Of a stretch of DNA of 64,000 bases, positions 21,669-32,866 are shown one piece after another (positions within the stretch are counted from its first letter, which is position 1; every line of letters starts with the position of its first letter). The position numbers and the translations under genes are program-made. The notes beneath the pieces are model-generated. The model was not told the DNA's origin. It saw only the letters and a list, made by a program, of their open reading frames with translations, and made no database searches. Where the stretch lies: the NCBI GenBank assembly GCA_963675135.1, contig OY776125.1:40082513-40146512 (forward strand), read 5' to 3'. This DNA is from Galeopsis tetrahit (Eukaryota > Streptophyta > Magnoliopsida > Lamiales > Lamiaceae).

Positions 21669-24512
21669 TAGTCATAATATTCAATCCCAAAGATTAAGCA
21701 CTCCCCATTAGTCATAATATTCAATCCCAAAGATTAAGCACTCCCCCTTCTTATGTCAAGCCCTAACTCTTGTATAGTTAGTCAAACTTAACTTATTCTA
21801 TGTACGAACCATCTGTATAAATAGCTCTTGTAAATCACCTTAACAAATCAATCAAATACATTTTCTATAACTTCTATATGGTATCAGTAGGGAAACGATC
21901 CTAAACCCTCGTTTCTTCTTCACTACTACTCATCCCTCATGGCACCCAACAACACCACCACCACCGCGGCAACCACCCAGTTGCCGGCAACCGCTCCCAC
22001 TCTTGTCCCGATCTCCACCCGACATGATCTCCCCATCAAACTCACCCACAAAAACTACCCTTCATGGCGTGCCCACCTCATGGCCCTCCTTCGTGGCCAC
22101 AACCTCCTAGGGTTCATTGACGGTTCCAAACCATGCCCTGCTCGCCGTGACGACGGATCGAACTCCTCGGAGGTCCTAACATGGGTGCAGCAAGACCAAC
22201 TTCTCCTGGCCGCCATATTTGGCTCCCTGGCCCCTGAAATACTACCTGTTGTCTCCTCATCCACTACATCGGAGAAGGCTTGGGCGATCTTGTCCAGAAT
22301 GTTCGCTGGCAAGTCGAGATCTCGTGTCAACCAGATCAAAAGTGAACTCCATCGGATCACCATTGATGACCGATCAATTACGGAGTATCTCCACTGCATA
22401 AAGTCAAAGGCTGACGAATTGGCCTTGATTGATGAACCGGTAAGTTCTGATGATCTTACCCTTTTTGTGATTAATGGTCTAGGACATGAATATGCAACCA
22501 TCGTTGGCCCAATTCGCACACGCGAAACCTCCCTTCAGTTTGAAGAACTTCATGATCTTCTCTATGAACATGAGCTCTCTCTAAAAGCCCAAGACATGGC
22601 TGCTCGCAATCTGGTTGCCACTGCAAATGCCACTGTTCGCCATAGTCAGAAAAATTTCAGATCTCGCTCCTCGCCCACTCATGGTCGTGGAAATCGGTAC
22701 TCGTCCTCGCCCCATTTCAGCACCCCACCTACTCTCTCCTCGCGGCCGCCTTCCTCTGCTCGCCCGCAATCTCGCTCAGGCCCCTCGTCCTACAGCGACC
22801 ACACTCCCATCATATGCCAACTGTGTGGATTCAAAGGACACTCTGCCCTCACTTGTCGCCGACCTCCTCCGGCTCAAGCGAACTTTGCTCGCTCACCTTC
22901 AGGATCAAATCCTCCGTGGATGGTTGACTCGGGTGCCTCTCACAACTTGACCGCTGACCTCAACAATCTCCCCATTCACTTAGAATATGATGGCACGGAT
23001 GAAGTTCAAATTGCAGATGGAACTGGCCTCCCTATTACACACACTGGTACATCTCATTTAAATTTTTCGTCGGCATCATTTGTTTTATCTGATGTTCTAT
23101 GTGTTCCTCGAGCTATGCGGAACCCATTGTCTGTCAACAAGTTCACACAGGATAATAATGTCACCATGGAATTCTTTCATACTCATTTTCTTATCAAGGA
23201 TCGGAACACGGGGGCGGTTCTTCTTAAAGGATCATGCTACAATGGGGTCTACCATCTACCAGCAAGTACTACCCCATCTCCTGTGCTCGCCTCGACTGGC
23301 ATCAAGACTTCCTCTACTCGCTGGCATGCTCGACTCGGTCATCCGTCTGTGGATACCAGTTACTTAATTATCAGTCAATTTAAATTACCTGTGTTGAATA
23401 AGTCCCATGTTTTGGACAATAACTGTGTTCCTTGCCACTTGAGCAAATCTACTAAACTATCCTTCAATAATACCTCTTTTGTTGCTCTACATCCCCTACA
23501 CTATATCTATGCGGATGTTTGGGGGCCAGCCTCAACACCATCTCTAGATGGGTCAAAGTATTTCTTATTATTTGTTGATCTCTATTCCCGTTATTGTTGG
23601 TTATTTCCCTTGGCTGCAAAATCACAGGTGGCATCCGTATTCACCAACTTCAAACCTCTTGTCGAAAAACAATTTGGACACTCCATTACAAACTTCTATA
23701 CTGATAATGGAGGCGAGTTTCAGGCTCTTCGTCCAACACTTAACAAATCTGGCATCAACTGGCTCACCACTGCGCCACACACCCCGCAACAGAATGGTCT
23801 TGTTGAAAGACGCAATCACCACATCCTTGAAGTTGGTCGAGCACTTCTCCTTCATGCTCGCCTACCACATCGATTCTGGTCGTTGGCCTTACAGACAGTT
23901 GTGTACTTAATCAATCGGATGCCCACCAGAGTTCTGAATCAGCGCAGCCCATTCTCAGTCTTATTCAAGAAGACCCCAAACTATGAGAAACTCCGTGTGT
24001 TTGGATGTCTCTGCTTCCCATGGATTCGCCCCTATGCTCCTGGAAAACTAAATCCACCATCCACAATGTGCATCTTCGTGGGCTACTCGACATCCCAAAG
24101 TGCCTACCGCTGCTATGAAATCTCCAGTGGTCGCCTACTTGTATCTCGACATGTTCGCTTCATTGAGGATAACTTCCCTACTCTCAATGATCCTATGCCG
24201 CCCGAGCAACAGCAGCCGACAACCATCACTTTATCGCTTCTATCCTCGCCCACCGACTCTGCTACCAATCAGCCTATCCCAGCCACTAACGAGCAGCCTG
24301 TTTCAATCATTACCGAGCCTACTATATCTGCCGAGGAAACTCCTGCTCGCATAAACCCGCCAGCCGATGTTGTTCGCCCTCCTGAAATTGCTCCACAGCG
24401 AACACACACAATGCGAACTCGTGCTCTCAACAACATACACCGTCCCAAAAGGTTGTTCGCTGCGACAAAACATCGACTGCCCGATGATGCAGAGCCAGCC
24501 ACAGTTCAACAG
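21669..24512 (+). mobile_element. truncated Ty1/copia retrotransposon (5' LTR to integrase)
   Basis: A 5' LTR of uncertain left edge ends near 21878, with a 40 bp unit duplicated inside it (21669-21708 and 21709-21748) and a TATA box (TATAAATA, 21816-21823). The primer-binding site TGGTATCAG starts at 21879. Gag, protease and integrase follow in one frame. Reverse transcriptase, RNase H and the 3' LTR are missing; homology stops at about 24512, where the sequence changes to the carboxypeptidase locus. The copy cannot move by itself. Confidence 0.8.
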
Positions 24513-24623
24513 ACCTCACGAACATGGTTGGTTGCAGTTTTTTATGGTTGGTTGATTACCTCACGAACATGTAGAGCCTCTTGGACAACTTTTATATTGG
24601 CCCATTTGTACGAGAAGAGATAA
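21939..24623 (+). pseudogene. copia gag-protease-integrase, 3' truncated
   Basis: One open frame of 894 codons from ATG 21939. Domains in order: copia gag (tryptophan of SWRAHL near residue 43), CCHC zinc knuckle CQLCGFKGHSALTC (about residue 290), aspartic protease WMVDSGASHN (about 327), GAG-pre-integrase with RWHARLGHPS, integrase core with YADVWGP, YTDNGGEF and NGLVERRN giving D, D and E. The frame should continue into reverse transcriptase, but from about 24513 its last 35 codons read antisense through exon 10 of the neighbouring SCPL pseudogene. Gag and integrase look undamaged; the absence of polymerase makes it non-functional. Confidence 0.85.
24513..24571. repeat. junction scar with short direct repeats
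   Basis: ACCTCACGAACATG occurs at 24513-24526 and 24558-24571, and ATGGTTGGTTG at 24524-24534 and 24544-24554. The right copy is native SCPL sequence (exon 10 donor region); the left copy abuts the broken copia frame. Confidence 0.7.
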
Positions 24624-25223
24624 TTTAATGCCTGTTAAGAAGCAAGAAACAATGTTTGAATTCAAATAAAAGAGAGCTTTTTATTAAGGTGAACAAAAAG
24701 TGGGTTTATAAAGAGAAAATGAAACATTACTCGACACCATGACTTGGGAGTGGAGGATTGTAGAAAACGTCGAGCATAATTTTCGTCTTCAAGCGGCATT
24801 TGATGCGATAACAACCCTCGTTTCCCACTCAATATATCACACCACGGTTCCAATATATGATAAATGAATATCTTTTCAACACACTGCACAACACATGCAT
24901 AAACAAATTAATTAATGAAGTCTTGGAGACGGAAAAGCCAAAATTTTAAACTAATTAGAAACTTACTTGGTTTACACTTTCCATAACATTCTTACACAAA
25001 TGGTTGTTCGGCTCGACACTCACATAATTCCCATTGCATTTGTCTTTTGCAGACTGGTTTTTTAGAAAAGTAAAAAAAAAAAAAAAAAAAAAGGGATAAG
25101 GAATGTTGCAAATTATGTATAGAAATAAATAAAATGTAAATAGGAATAAGAATAAGAATTGCCAGGTAGAGTTCATCTGATAAGAGTCCTTTCGGTGAGC
25201 ATATGGAATTCTTCCATTGTAGT

Positions 25224-25797
25224 CAGTAACGGACCCAGAAATTATCGGTAGGGGGGCCCGATTAACATTATTATAAAAAATATATATATGTATTCATTAT
25301 TTTCATCAAAATTTCACATTATAAAATTGTCAATACGTCACATTTCATTAAATTAAATTGATCGGATAAGTTGACTTTTGCTATGTTTTGGTACAAGTGA
25401 ATACTCCCTCCGTCACGTGATAACTTGCACATTTTAACCGATTCACTTTAAAAAAACAATTGAATTTAGTGGTGTAGAGTCAAATAAGAAATCGTATTTT
25501 GAGTGATTTGATAAGGTGTAAGGAGGATTTAGTAGCATGTAAAATAGATTTAGTGAAATTTAGATTTAGTGAAATTTAGGATAAAATATAGATCCAAAAT
25601 GAGTGACGATTTTAAAATAAAATGATGTTCGGATATATATTAATTTTGTGGATTATTTTTATATCAGAAGTGTGCAAATAATTATAAAATAAATTATTAA
25701 TTTTAATACGTGTGAAATTACCAAAATACCCCTAACAAATTTACAAAATTAGTGGGAGGCCCACGGGCCCCCTGGGCATTACATAGGTCCGTCACTG
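25224..25797. mobile_element. hAT-type MITE inside SCPL exon 7
   Basis: 574 bp with inverted ends (CAGTAACGGACC and GGTCCGTCACTG) and a perfect 8 bp target-site duplication ATTGTAGT (25216-25223 and 25798-25805). Removing it rejoins codons for YSIDYNGRIPYAH in the SCPL frame, which confirms both edges. It is non-coding. Confidence 0.93.
25404..25690. mobile_element. Stowaway-like fragment nested in the hAT MITE
   Basis: CTCCCTCCGTCACGTGATAA after TA at 25402-25403 is a Stowaway-type terminus. The partner end is only hinted at by GTGTGCAAATAATTAT near 25670 and lacks the terminal CGGAGGGAG, so the right edge is decayed. Confidence 0.5.
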
Positions 25798-26997
25798 ATT
25801 GTAGTCTATAGAGTAATCAGTAATAGGATTTCCCAATATGTATCCCTAATCAATCAATCACAACTAAAATGAATTAGTAAAAGCCCCACACACGCACACA
25901 TTTCAATTTGAAAAAGAAAGATAATGGTAACTACTTTCATGTTCAAGCGTGGTTCACTCCCTGCTTTAATGCCTATATATCAATCAAACAAAGAATATAA
26001 GATTAAATATATATACAAAAATTAAATTAAGTGAAATTACCACCATTATAGACGTGGTCAACAACAAGAGGAACGATCATGCCACCAAAAGAATCACCGG
26101 CTACATAGAAGGGATTCTTGTGAAATTTTGGATGACTTATAATCCACTGAAATTCAACTCGAGTAGTGTCAAGTTCAACTCGATAGATCATAATATTCAA
26201 GGTGTTTAATTAATTAATTAATTTCCAACTACCTTTTGAATGAATTCATAGGTGAGAGCGCCTGAAATTGTATCGTTAGATTCATAAGCTTGTGGAGTAC
26301 GACTTTTTGGATACGTAAATCCAGTACCAACGGGCTGGTCTATAAATATAATATTTGCCACCTGTATATATATATATATGTAATTAATAGTATCAATGAA
26401 TTAATTCTTCACCACCTTTCAATAAAGTCTTATAAATTTACTTCAATATTATAAAGTATATACCTTTGTCCATTTAATTCAAGAGCAGGTATGGTGCTGC
26501 TGGTTTTAGCATAGTCAAACTTGAGAGGCCCTGCACCATATTATATTATATTATATATATAAGCAAAATAATTAAATTAAATTAAAATGAAGAAGAAATA
26601 GATAGGAACCTATGATATAAGCAATTAAGGCCAGTAAAGCCAGAACAGCCGGGGCCTCCTTGGATCCAAAGAAGAAGAGGATCGTTTTCAGGACTTCTTT
26701 CCGACTCTACAAAGTATATAGTAGAATACTTGTAGATCTTCTGATTCTCCCACACCTATATATCTAATTTATTTTACAACACAACTGGTTAATTAATTAA
26801 TTAGTAATATATATATAAGTACATTTCAACAAAATAATCAAGAAAAAAATGAATGAATACCCAGTTTCAAGGTTGAAGGGAAGTTTTCCTGGGAAACCAG
26901 GAAGATATTCAACTACAGAGTACTGTGCCAAAACCATATGGCTACAAAAACCCAGTAGCATGAGTATGAGCCTCAAAATCAAATACGCCGCCGACAT

Positions 26998-27818
26998 CTT
27001 TGTTAATTGGTTTCAGCTGCCTGCCTGCCTGCCTATATATGTATAAAAATTATATTCTACACATGCACCATGGGCCGGGTGGGCATTTGAAAAAAATTAG
27101 ATCGAGGTGTCAGACTTTTCATCTTGGGGTGGAACAAGTACTGGTGCAATGAAAATTGATTGATTCAATTAATTTCTTATATATGAGTTTAAGGCTACGG
27201 CAACAACCAAATTAATTCCAATTCATATTGTGTTCGTGAGTGTTGATAGTCGTTATATGGACTTAATCAAACAAGTATATTTGTGTGGAGATGTATTAAT
27301 CTAACTAGAACAGGAATAATCGGACTAGCACTGATAGTTATATAAAATGAGGCTTAGTAATTCTTAATCTGGTTTTCAACCTTTATTTATTTTCTCAGAA
27401 ATTATATTTATAGGACATACCACAATGTGCTGTTAGCTCTCTATTGGTCCACCTAAAAGTATGGTGAACCTGTATTACTTTGACATCTGTCCCAGCAAAT
27501 GGACTAAACCTATAGAATCTTTGGCCCATGGGCAACCATTGGGTTTTATGGACAGGCCCAATGGCCTTGTCAGCGGACTTCCTGACACACTAGACCAGAC
27601 ATGTTGCCGAACCTGCTAGCTCGGCCTTCATAAGCATAACTGATCGTCCTGCTCGCGACCAACCACTATTTGGGCCACTCACATTTGGGATGACCAGAAT
27701 TTTGGTGAGACCGAAGACCCGCCTAATCCCGTGGGGCCTTCTCATTGTATGGTCATTGGACATACGTGGACCGATCAGATATTATTGACCGGGCCCAACA
27801 ATAGCCCCTAGGTCGGGG
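26998..27818. other. SCPL upstream region and unassigned repeat DNA
   Basis: Bases 26998-27110 are the 5' flank of the SCPL pseudogene; CACCATGGGCCGGGTGGGCA near 27066 has a relative at 54505. From about 27380 to 27818 the sequence is richer in GC and ends in GGGCCCAACAATAGCCCCTA, which looks like part of the old transposon that continues after the hAT insertion. No gene seen. Confidence 0.5.
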
Positions 27819-27826
27819 TGTATAGC

Positions 27827-28513
27827 CAGGCCCGGTCCTAATGTGAGGCCAACGAGGCGATTGATTCAGACCTAGAAATATTTCAATTTTTTAGAGGCCC
27901 ATTTTCTAAGATATTTTATATATATATATATATATTATAAGAGAAGTGCTAAAAAAAAGTAAAAAAGAACTAGTGAAGGAGAAGGGGATGAAAAACTAGG
28001 AGAAAAAAGTCTCAAACATAAGTCTAATTCAGTTTATATCTTTTAAGTTTTCATTTTTTCAATTTACTATCTTAGGGTGCTCAATTTACATCCTTTTTGA
28101 TCCAATTTACATCATTTTTATCGAAAAATAGATTTTCGGGCAAATAGTTCAATTTACATCCTTTAAATTTGAAAATAAAAGAATAATATTAAAAATTTCA
28201 TTAAAATTAAAAATTACTCATATAAAAAATAAAAATCTAAAATTCCAAAAAAAAAAAAATTATCTAAATAAAAAAATTCTAAAGATCTCATTAAATTTTC
28301 AAAAAATTATAATAATTACATTAAAATTCTGAAAAATATCTTAAAATTAAATAAATTAAAATCTTAAAAATCTATTGATTACAAATTAAAAATTCTAAAA
28401 TGGGTAAAAAAAAATTTATAGTGTTAGTCCTTTAAAATTTATATATTGTTAGTCGGGACGGAGCTTTTTTTAAAAGTTCGATTTAGGTCCAGATATTCTT
28501 AGGACCGGCCCTG
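27827..28513. mobile_element. hAT-type MITE, 687 bp
   Basis: Inverted ends CAGGCCCGGTCCTAA and TTAGGACCGGCCCTG with a perfect 8 bp target-site duplication TGTATAGC (27819-27826 and 28514-28521). The interior is AT-rich and non-coding. Confidence 0.93.
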
Positions 28514-28553
28514 TGTATAGCGTAGCGATAGGCGGCGAGCTGCTTCTGTTCAA

Positions 28554-28735
28554 TTCTTTATGGTTCGAGACGACGAGGGAGATCATATAGGGCGTGACTA
28601 CCCCAAATACACTCTTCAAACCTAAGTGTCCGCTCAACTTCGCGATTCTTTATAGTTCGAGACGACGAGGGAGATCATATAGGGCGTGAACATCCCAAAT
28701 ACACTCCTCAAACCTAAGTGTCCGCTCAACTTCCC
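28554..28735 (+). repeat. 91 bp tandem duplication
   Basis: Two copies starting at 28554 and 28645 (TTCTTTATGGTTCGAGACGA and so on) differ at about six positions. It lies just upstream of the degenerate transposon gene. Confidence 0.9.
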
Positions 28736-29105
28736 GAACCACCTCTTTAGAAAGGTTCATTCATGACACGTGTCAGAGCTAGACTGGGAAAGATCATCTC
28801 GTTTCCCCATGCGGGAGGTCAACCGTCGCGAGTGGGCAACCAATTCGTACGGAATTTGCAGAAAGACCCCTAAACTTTCGATGAATTTGGGAAAAACCCA
28901 GTTTTTATCGGCTATAAATACCCTTCATTTGTCTCATTTCCTCACCTTCCCACAAACTTGGACTCATTTCCCTCAAGTTACGAGTTTTTTCCAGCGCTAA
29001 CTTCAGAGATTCCGGTGTTTATCCACCGCTCGACCGCCCTCCTGCTCCGACAATCAGGTAAACTTGGGATCCGTTCTTTTTAGCTTTTATTTTATTCTTC
29101 TTTCT

Positions 29106-31741
29106 ATGTCGACGAAGGATTTCTCCGTTTTTGGAAACGATGAATCGAGCGTAACCGCCTCAGTGGCTCCGACCCCCACTTGTCGAGGAAAGAAACTCAA
29201 TCCCCCCATCGAGATGTTATCTTCTGGCTCAGGTCCACGCATTCGACAGGGCTGAGGCGAATTGGAGGTAACCTCGGCATGGGTTCCTCGTTCGCAACAC
29301 CCTGTTCCTGAAAGGGTGCGAGCTGGCCCTGGTCGATATTCACAGTGGTGACGAGGAGGAGGTTGATCCGAGGGACGATAGTGGGAATGATGAAGAAATT
29401 GAGTCGACCTCTGAGTCTTCCGATCCAAGCTCTGATGATGATGAGGTCGTTTCCATAGGTGGTGGTGAGACGAGCTTAGTCGCTTTACCAATTTCAAATC
29501 CGGAAGTTGGCGAGGCGGGCGAGGCGATAATTCCTGTAGGTCGGCCCTTCAGCCCTACCTATTCCGATTACGTGATGCGTCATAAGGTGGTTGCCCCCGA
29601 ACAACCTCATCGCCCGGCCGAGGCCAGTGCCTTTATGGCGAATGAGATTCAGAGCACGGTTGAGATCAACGGCCTAAGCCACTATAAGCGATTATATGAA
29701 GTTCCTCAGGACGTATATTTCTAGGAGCCCGCTCCTGACGAGAGAGCCGACCAGCCCCGGAGGGTTGCATTGCCGTCAATGTTGGCTGTTTGGAGGCTGG
29801 TCTTCGCTTTCCTCTCCATCCTGCAATTTCCCGATTATTGTCTAGGTGGAACTTGTCAATTACTCAGATAACTCCCAACGGGTGGAGTACGATCATGGGG
29901 CTCCTGGCCGTTTTTGGTCGTCAAGCTCGCCAGGATGTTCATCGAGGAGTTTTTCTGTCGGCCGACAAGATGGCCTTTCTAACTAACTTTGCCAATGTTA
30001 AAGACGAAGAAGGTTATTATTATTGCAAAGCTCGTCCCAAATACAAAATCATTGAGGATGTTCCGAACAAAGTGGAGAATTGGAAACTGAGGTGGTGGTT
30101 TGTCGGAGGGGAGTGGATGAGTGTGGCCGCTAACGATGGTCGTGGTGATCGGCTCGCCGTTCCCACCGATTATGCCATCTATGGAAATAAGTCTTTTTTA
30201 TTTTTGTTTATTCTATTAAGGACTGATTTAATTTGTTCTCCTTTTGGCATAAGTTTTAACACCGCGGGAAGATCGATTGACTAACTTATTCTGGTCGTTG
30301 TATACCTCGGTGATCTACCTAAACAGAGATAGTCTATCATCTGCTCGCTTTACGGATGCCGATCGCCAAGCAGCCGACTTACGTACCTCGCCCAACCACT
30401 TGTTTGCAGTCAACCCAGGACATAAGTACTCTTTTAGCCTTAGCCTCCGTTATCCTTGATCGTTTTTTTTAAATGTCAAGTCTTTTTGTTCGTAGTTGCT
30501 CCTCTCGTCTCGATCGCCCTGCTCAGCTTGCTCGTCTTGGGGAAGACAGAATTCGAAGTGATCCGCCGAGACAGTCGTGCGGCCAGGAGAAGGCCGACAA
30601 AACCGTTGGGACGACCGCCACTTGTCACAAGCATTCTCGAAAAACTAGAAGGAAAGCCCCGGACAACGAGGGCGATCGTCCTCGCTCCTCCAAGTTGAGC
30701 CATGTGGTAGTTGCTCCCATGCCTCCCCCGAACGACCAGGCGAGCGAACGACTGGTGAGCGTTCTCCTACTAAAAGGGAGAATCGGGAGGAGCCGGTCAA
30801 GGATCCTCGCGACCAGAAGATTCTAGGATGGGACACGAACAAAGCCAAAAAGTACGCTGATATGCTCTCTTCTGTTTTGTTTAACTCATTTGTTAATATA
30901 TTAATATGTTCTCTTAACTCGTTTGCTCGCTTACAATCTCGATCGTATTTTCAAATGGTTAGAGGCGACTACGCCGAGGTCGGACCATGTCCGCGACTTC
31001 CTGTGCCCCAGTATTCCCAAAAATTTGGATGTGCTTCCCAACTATGTTCGTCGGGCGAGCGAAATTCCTGGCCGCTCCTGGACGTATCCCCTTCACACGG
31101 AGGCCTAGCTTCAGGATGTCGCGGACAACCATCGTTCGTCCATGGTACATTGGGGACGCCTCGGATGTTTCATGGAAATAACGAACGACCAACTGAACCA
31201 TCTTCGGTTGGCTAACAATCGGCTCGGCCGCGAGAACGAGGATTTAAAGAAGCAGAAAAGAAAGACCGACCTAGATCTTGAAGCGTGTCGGAGGCAATCG
31301 GAACAGACCCTCAAAACCGTCGAGCTTGCACATAGAAGGTGGAGGAGGCTACCAGGCGAGCCGAGGAGGTGGAGAGAAACAACCAGTAACTCTCGTCTGA
31401 ATTTACCCGCCTTCAGGCCGAAAAGACTAAAAGTGAGAGACAACTTGCCCAAGCATTAGATCACATCTCCTCAATGGATCCTCCGGCGGCCTCGGCAGGC
31501 GGTGACGAGGATGCACTGTCTGTCTTTGCGTACATCTGTGCGTATGCTGATGCGATGCGGGCAATGCGTCGTGTTGATCCCAATTTCGATCTATCCACTC
31601 TTACCGAGGACCTTAGGCTGTACTTAGTCGATAATCCTCCCTCTCCTCAGTTCGCTCTTCTGATCAAGGATCTCTCTGATATGGAGGCCGACCTGAGCTT
31701 CTTTGACTCTAGCATTCGGGTTACTTCTCCTGCTCGTGATG
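29106..31741 (+). pseudogene. degenerate transposon gene ('putative gypsy-type transposon' family), part 1
   Basis: Scattered frames on the plus strand form one decayed protein. It starts STKDFSVFGN (29106), then has a stretch rich in Asp, Glu and Ser (29350-29460), and a block at 29790-30180 with LRFPLHPAISRLL, NGWSTIMGLL and YYYCKARPKYKI that resembles the domain named 'putative gypsy type transposon' (PF04195). A charged, coiled-coil-like region follows (31150-31450) and an Ala/Asp-rich tail (31474-31741). Frameshifts lie near 29790 and 31340, with in-frame TAG codons near 29722 and 31106. The frame is interrupted at 31741 by a copia insertion and resumes at 37588. I infer that it is an accessory gene of an old transposon; its full boundaries are unclear. 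Confidence 0.6.
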
Positions 31742-32239
31742 TGTTGGGCCTTTGTCTAGCCCCACTATTTTAGTGGAATGGTTTCTTGGCCCACAAGATA
31801 TGGCTTTGGCCCATATGAGAAAAACCCTACTTTTCCTTTCTTACCAAATCTCACACTTTAGACAGACTTTCTCTTAATCACGGTAATTTGTACCAATCCC
31901 ACGATTTACTTTCCTTTCCCTTCATTGGGAATTATGGCTAATTGCCGGAAATCGTGGGTGGTCTTCACTATATAAAGGGCATTGGTCCTTTGGTGAAAAG
32001 TGTGGTTTACAATACAATTCTTGTATAAGTGAGAAAAGAGAAAGAGCTACCAAGAGTGAGAATTCGGTGAGATAGGAAGGCCTCGAGGTTGTTCCCTTGC
32101 ATCGTGTGACATTCCACTTGAGTCTAGGCGCTGAGCCCGGTGTTTTCGGTTTCTCTTTAATTTTTTTTCTCTATTGTTGTTTTCCTCCATTTGTTTTCTT
32201 TTGTATTACACTTGTTTTTTAGTACAAGGAAAACTTACA
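31742..32239 (+). repeat. 5' LTR of the Tork-like copia element
   Basis: Begins TGTTGGGCCTTTG and ends AAAACTTACA. A TATA box (TATATAAA) is at 31969-31976. Confidence 0.93.
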
Positions 32240-32240
32240 G

Positions 32241-32253
32241 TGGCATCAAGAGC
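32241..32253 (+). other. primer-binding site, variant of the tRNA-Met type
   Basis: TGGCATCAAGAGC lies one base after the 5' LTR. It resembles TGGTATCAGAGC but with a substitution and an extra A; the fit to initiator tRNA-Met is therefore imperfect. Confidence 0.6.
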
Positions 32254-32443
32254 TGTCCGATCTGGGAGACGCCGGAAAAATCGCCGCCGCAACGAACTGC
32301 CGCCGCTGCTAATCACCGTCGCTGATCCGCTGCTGTCCGGTGGAGAAGACTCTGTTGAAAGGTGTTACTAGTTGCCGACAGAGTCCAAGGGTTTGATTTT
32401 TTCCTTTTATACTTGCTTATTTCCGCTGTTGTATTAGTTATAC

Positions 32444-32610
32444 ATACATATATATATATATATTATATCCTATACCTACTGTTATATATATATATATATT
32501 ATATAGCTACTGTCCTATACTATATATTATATTATATTAACTTTGCTTTTATATTTATATTATATAATATACTTATAAAGCTGTTATATATTATATATAT
32601 AATATAGGTG
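32444..32610. repeat. TA-rich microsatellite in the element's leader
   Basis: Alternating TA runs broken by short CCTAC or GCTAC segments, between primer-binding site and gag. Confidence 0.8.
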
Positions 32611-32866
32611 TTTTATTTTCTGCTTTTGAGGTTCACTAATCCGTGTTCTGCAGAGAATAGTTTTTTGATCTTATACCCTATTTTCTCTATTGACCTTGAT
32701 TGTTGGATCCATTATTCAATTGCTCAGGTATATTGGCTTATCCCTACTTTTAATTTTTTCGTAAAATTAGACCGCTGGTCGCGGATAGGCTTGGGATTAC
32801 GTGCTGTTAGAATATAGGATTCTTGCTCGATATTTGTGATTTCTGTTTGCTTGATTACTTGTGTTA

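Larger units (their letters stand above)
24560..26997 (-). pseudogene. serine carboxypeptidase-like (SCPL) pseudogene
   Basis: Ten exons on the minus strand: 26997-26861, 26763-26610, 26530-26464, 26361-26233, 26146-26044, 25972-25935, 25845-25163 (split by a MITE), 25053-24967, 24883-24731, 24631-24560. The product would be a secreted alpha/beta hydrolase of the SCPL acyltransferase/carboxypeptidase family. Exon 1 has a signal peptide and LPGFPGKLPFNLETG. Exon 2 has GGPGCSG, exon 4 IIFIDQPVGTGF, exon 5 the nucleophile serine in GDSFGG, exon 9 LEPWCD, exon 10 VVQEALHVRE. Damage: an extra base twice in exon 2, a deletion in exon 3, a 574 bp hAT insertion in exon 7, a GC instead of GT donor after exon 7, and loss of all exons after the tenth, hence of the catalytic Asp and His. 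Intron boundaries are otherwise GT-AG. Confidence 0.9.

Noticed and set aside
27780..27826. LTR end plus primer-binding site at CCCAACAATAGCCCCTAGG
   Set aside because: The sequence after CCCAACA does not match a tRNA end that I can identify, and no partner LTR was found.
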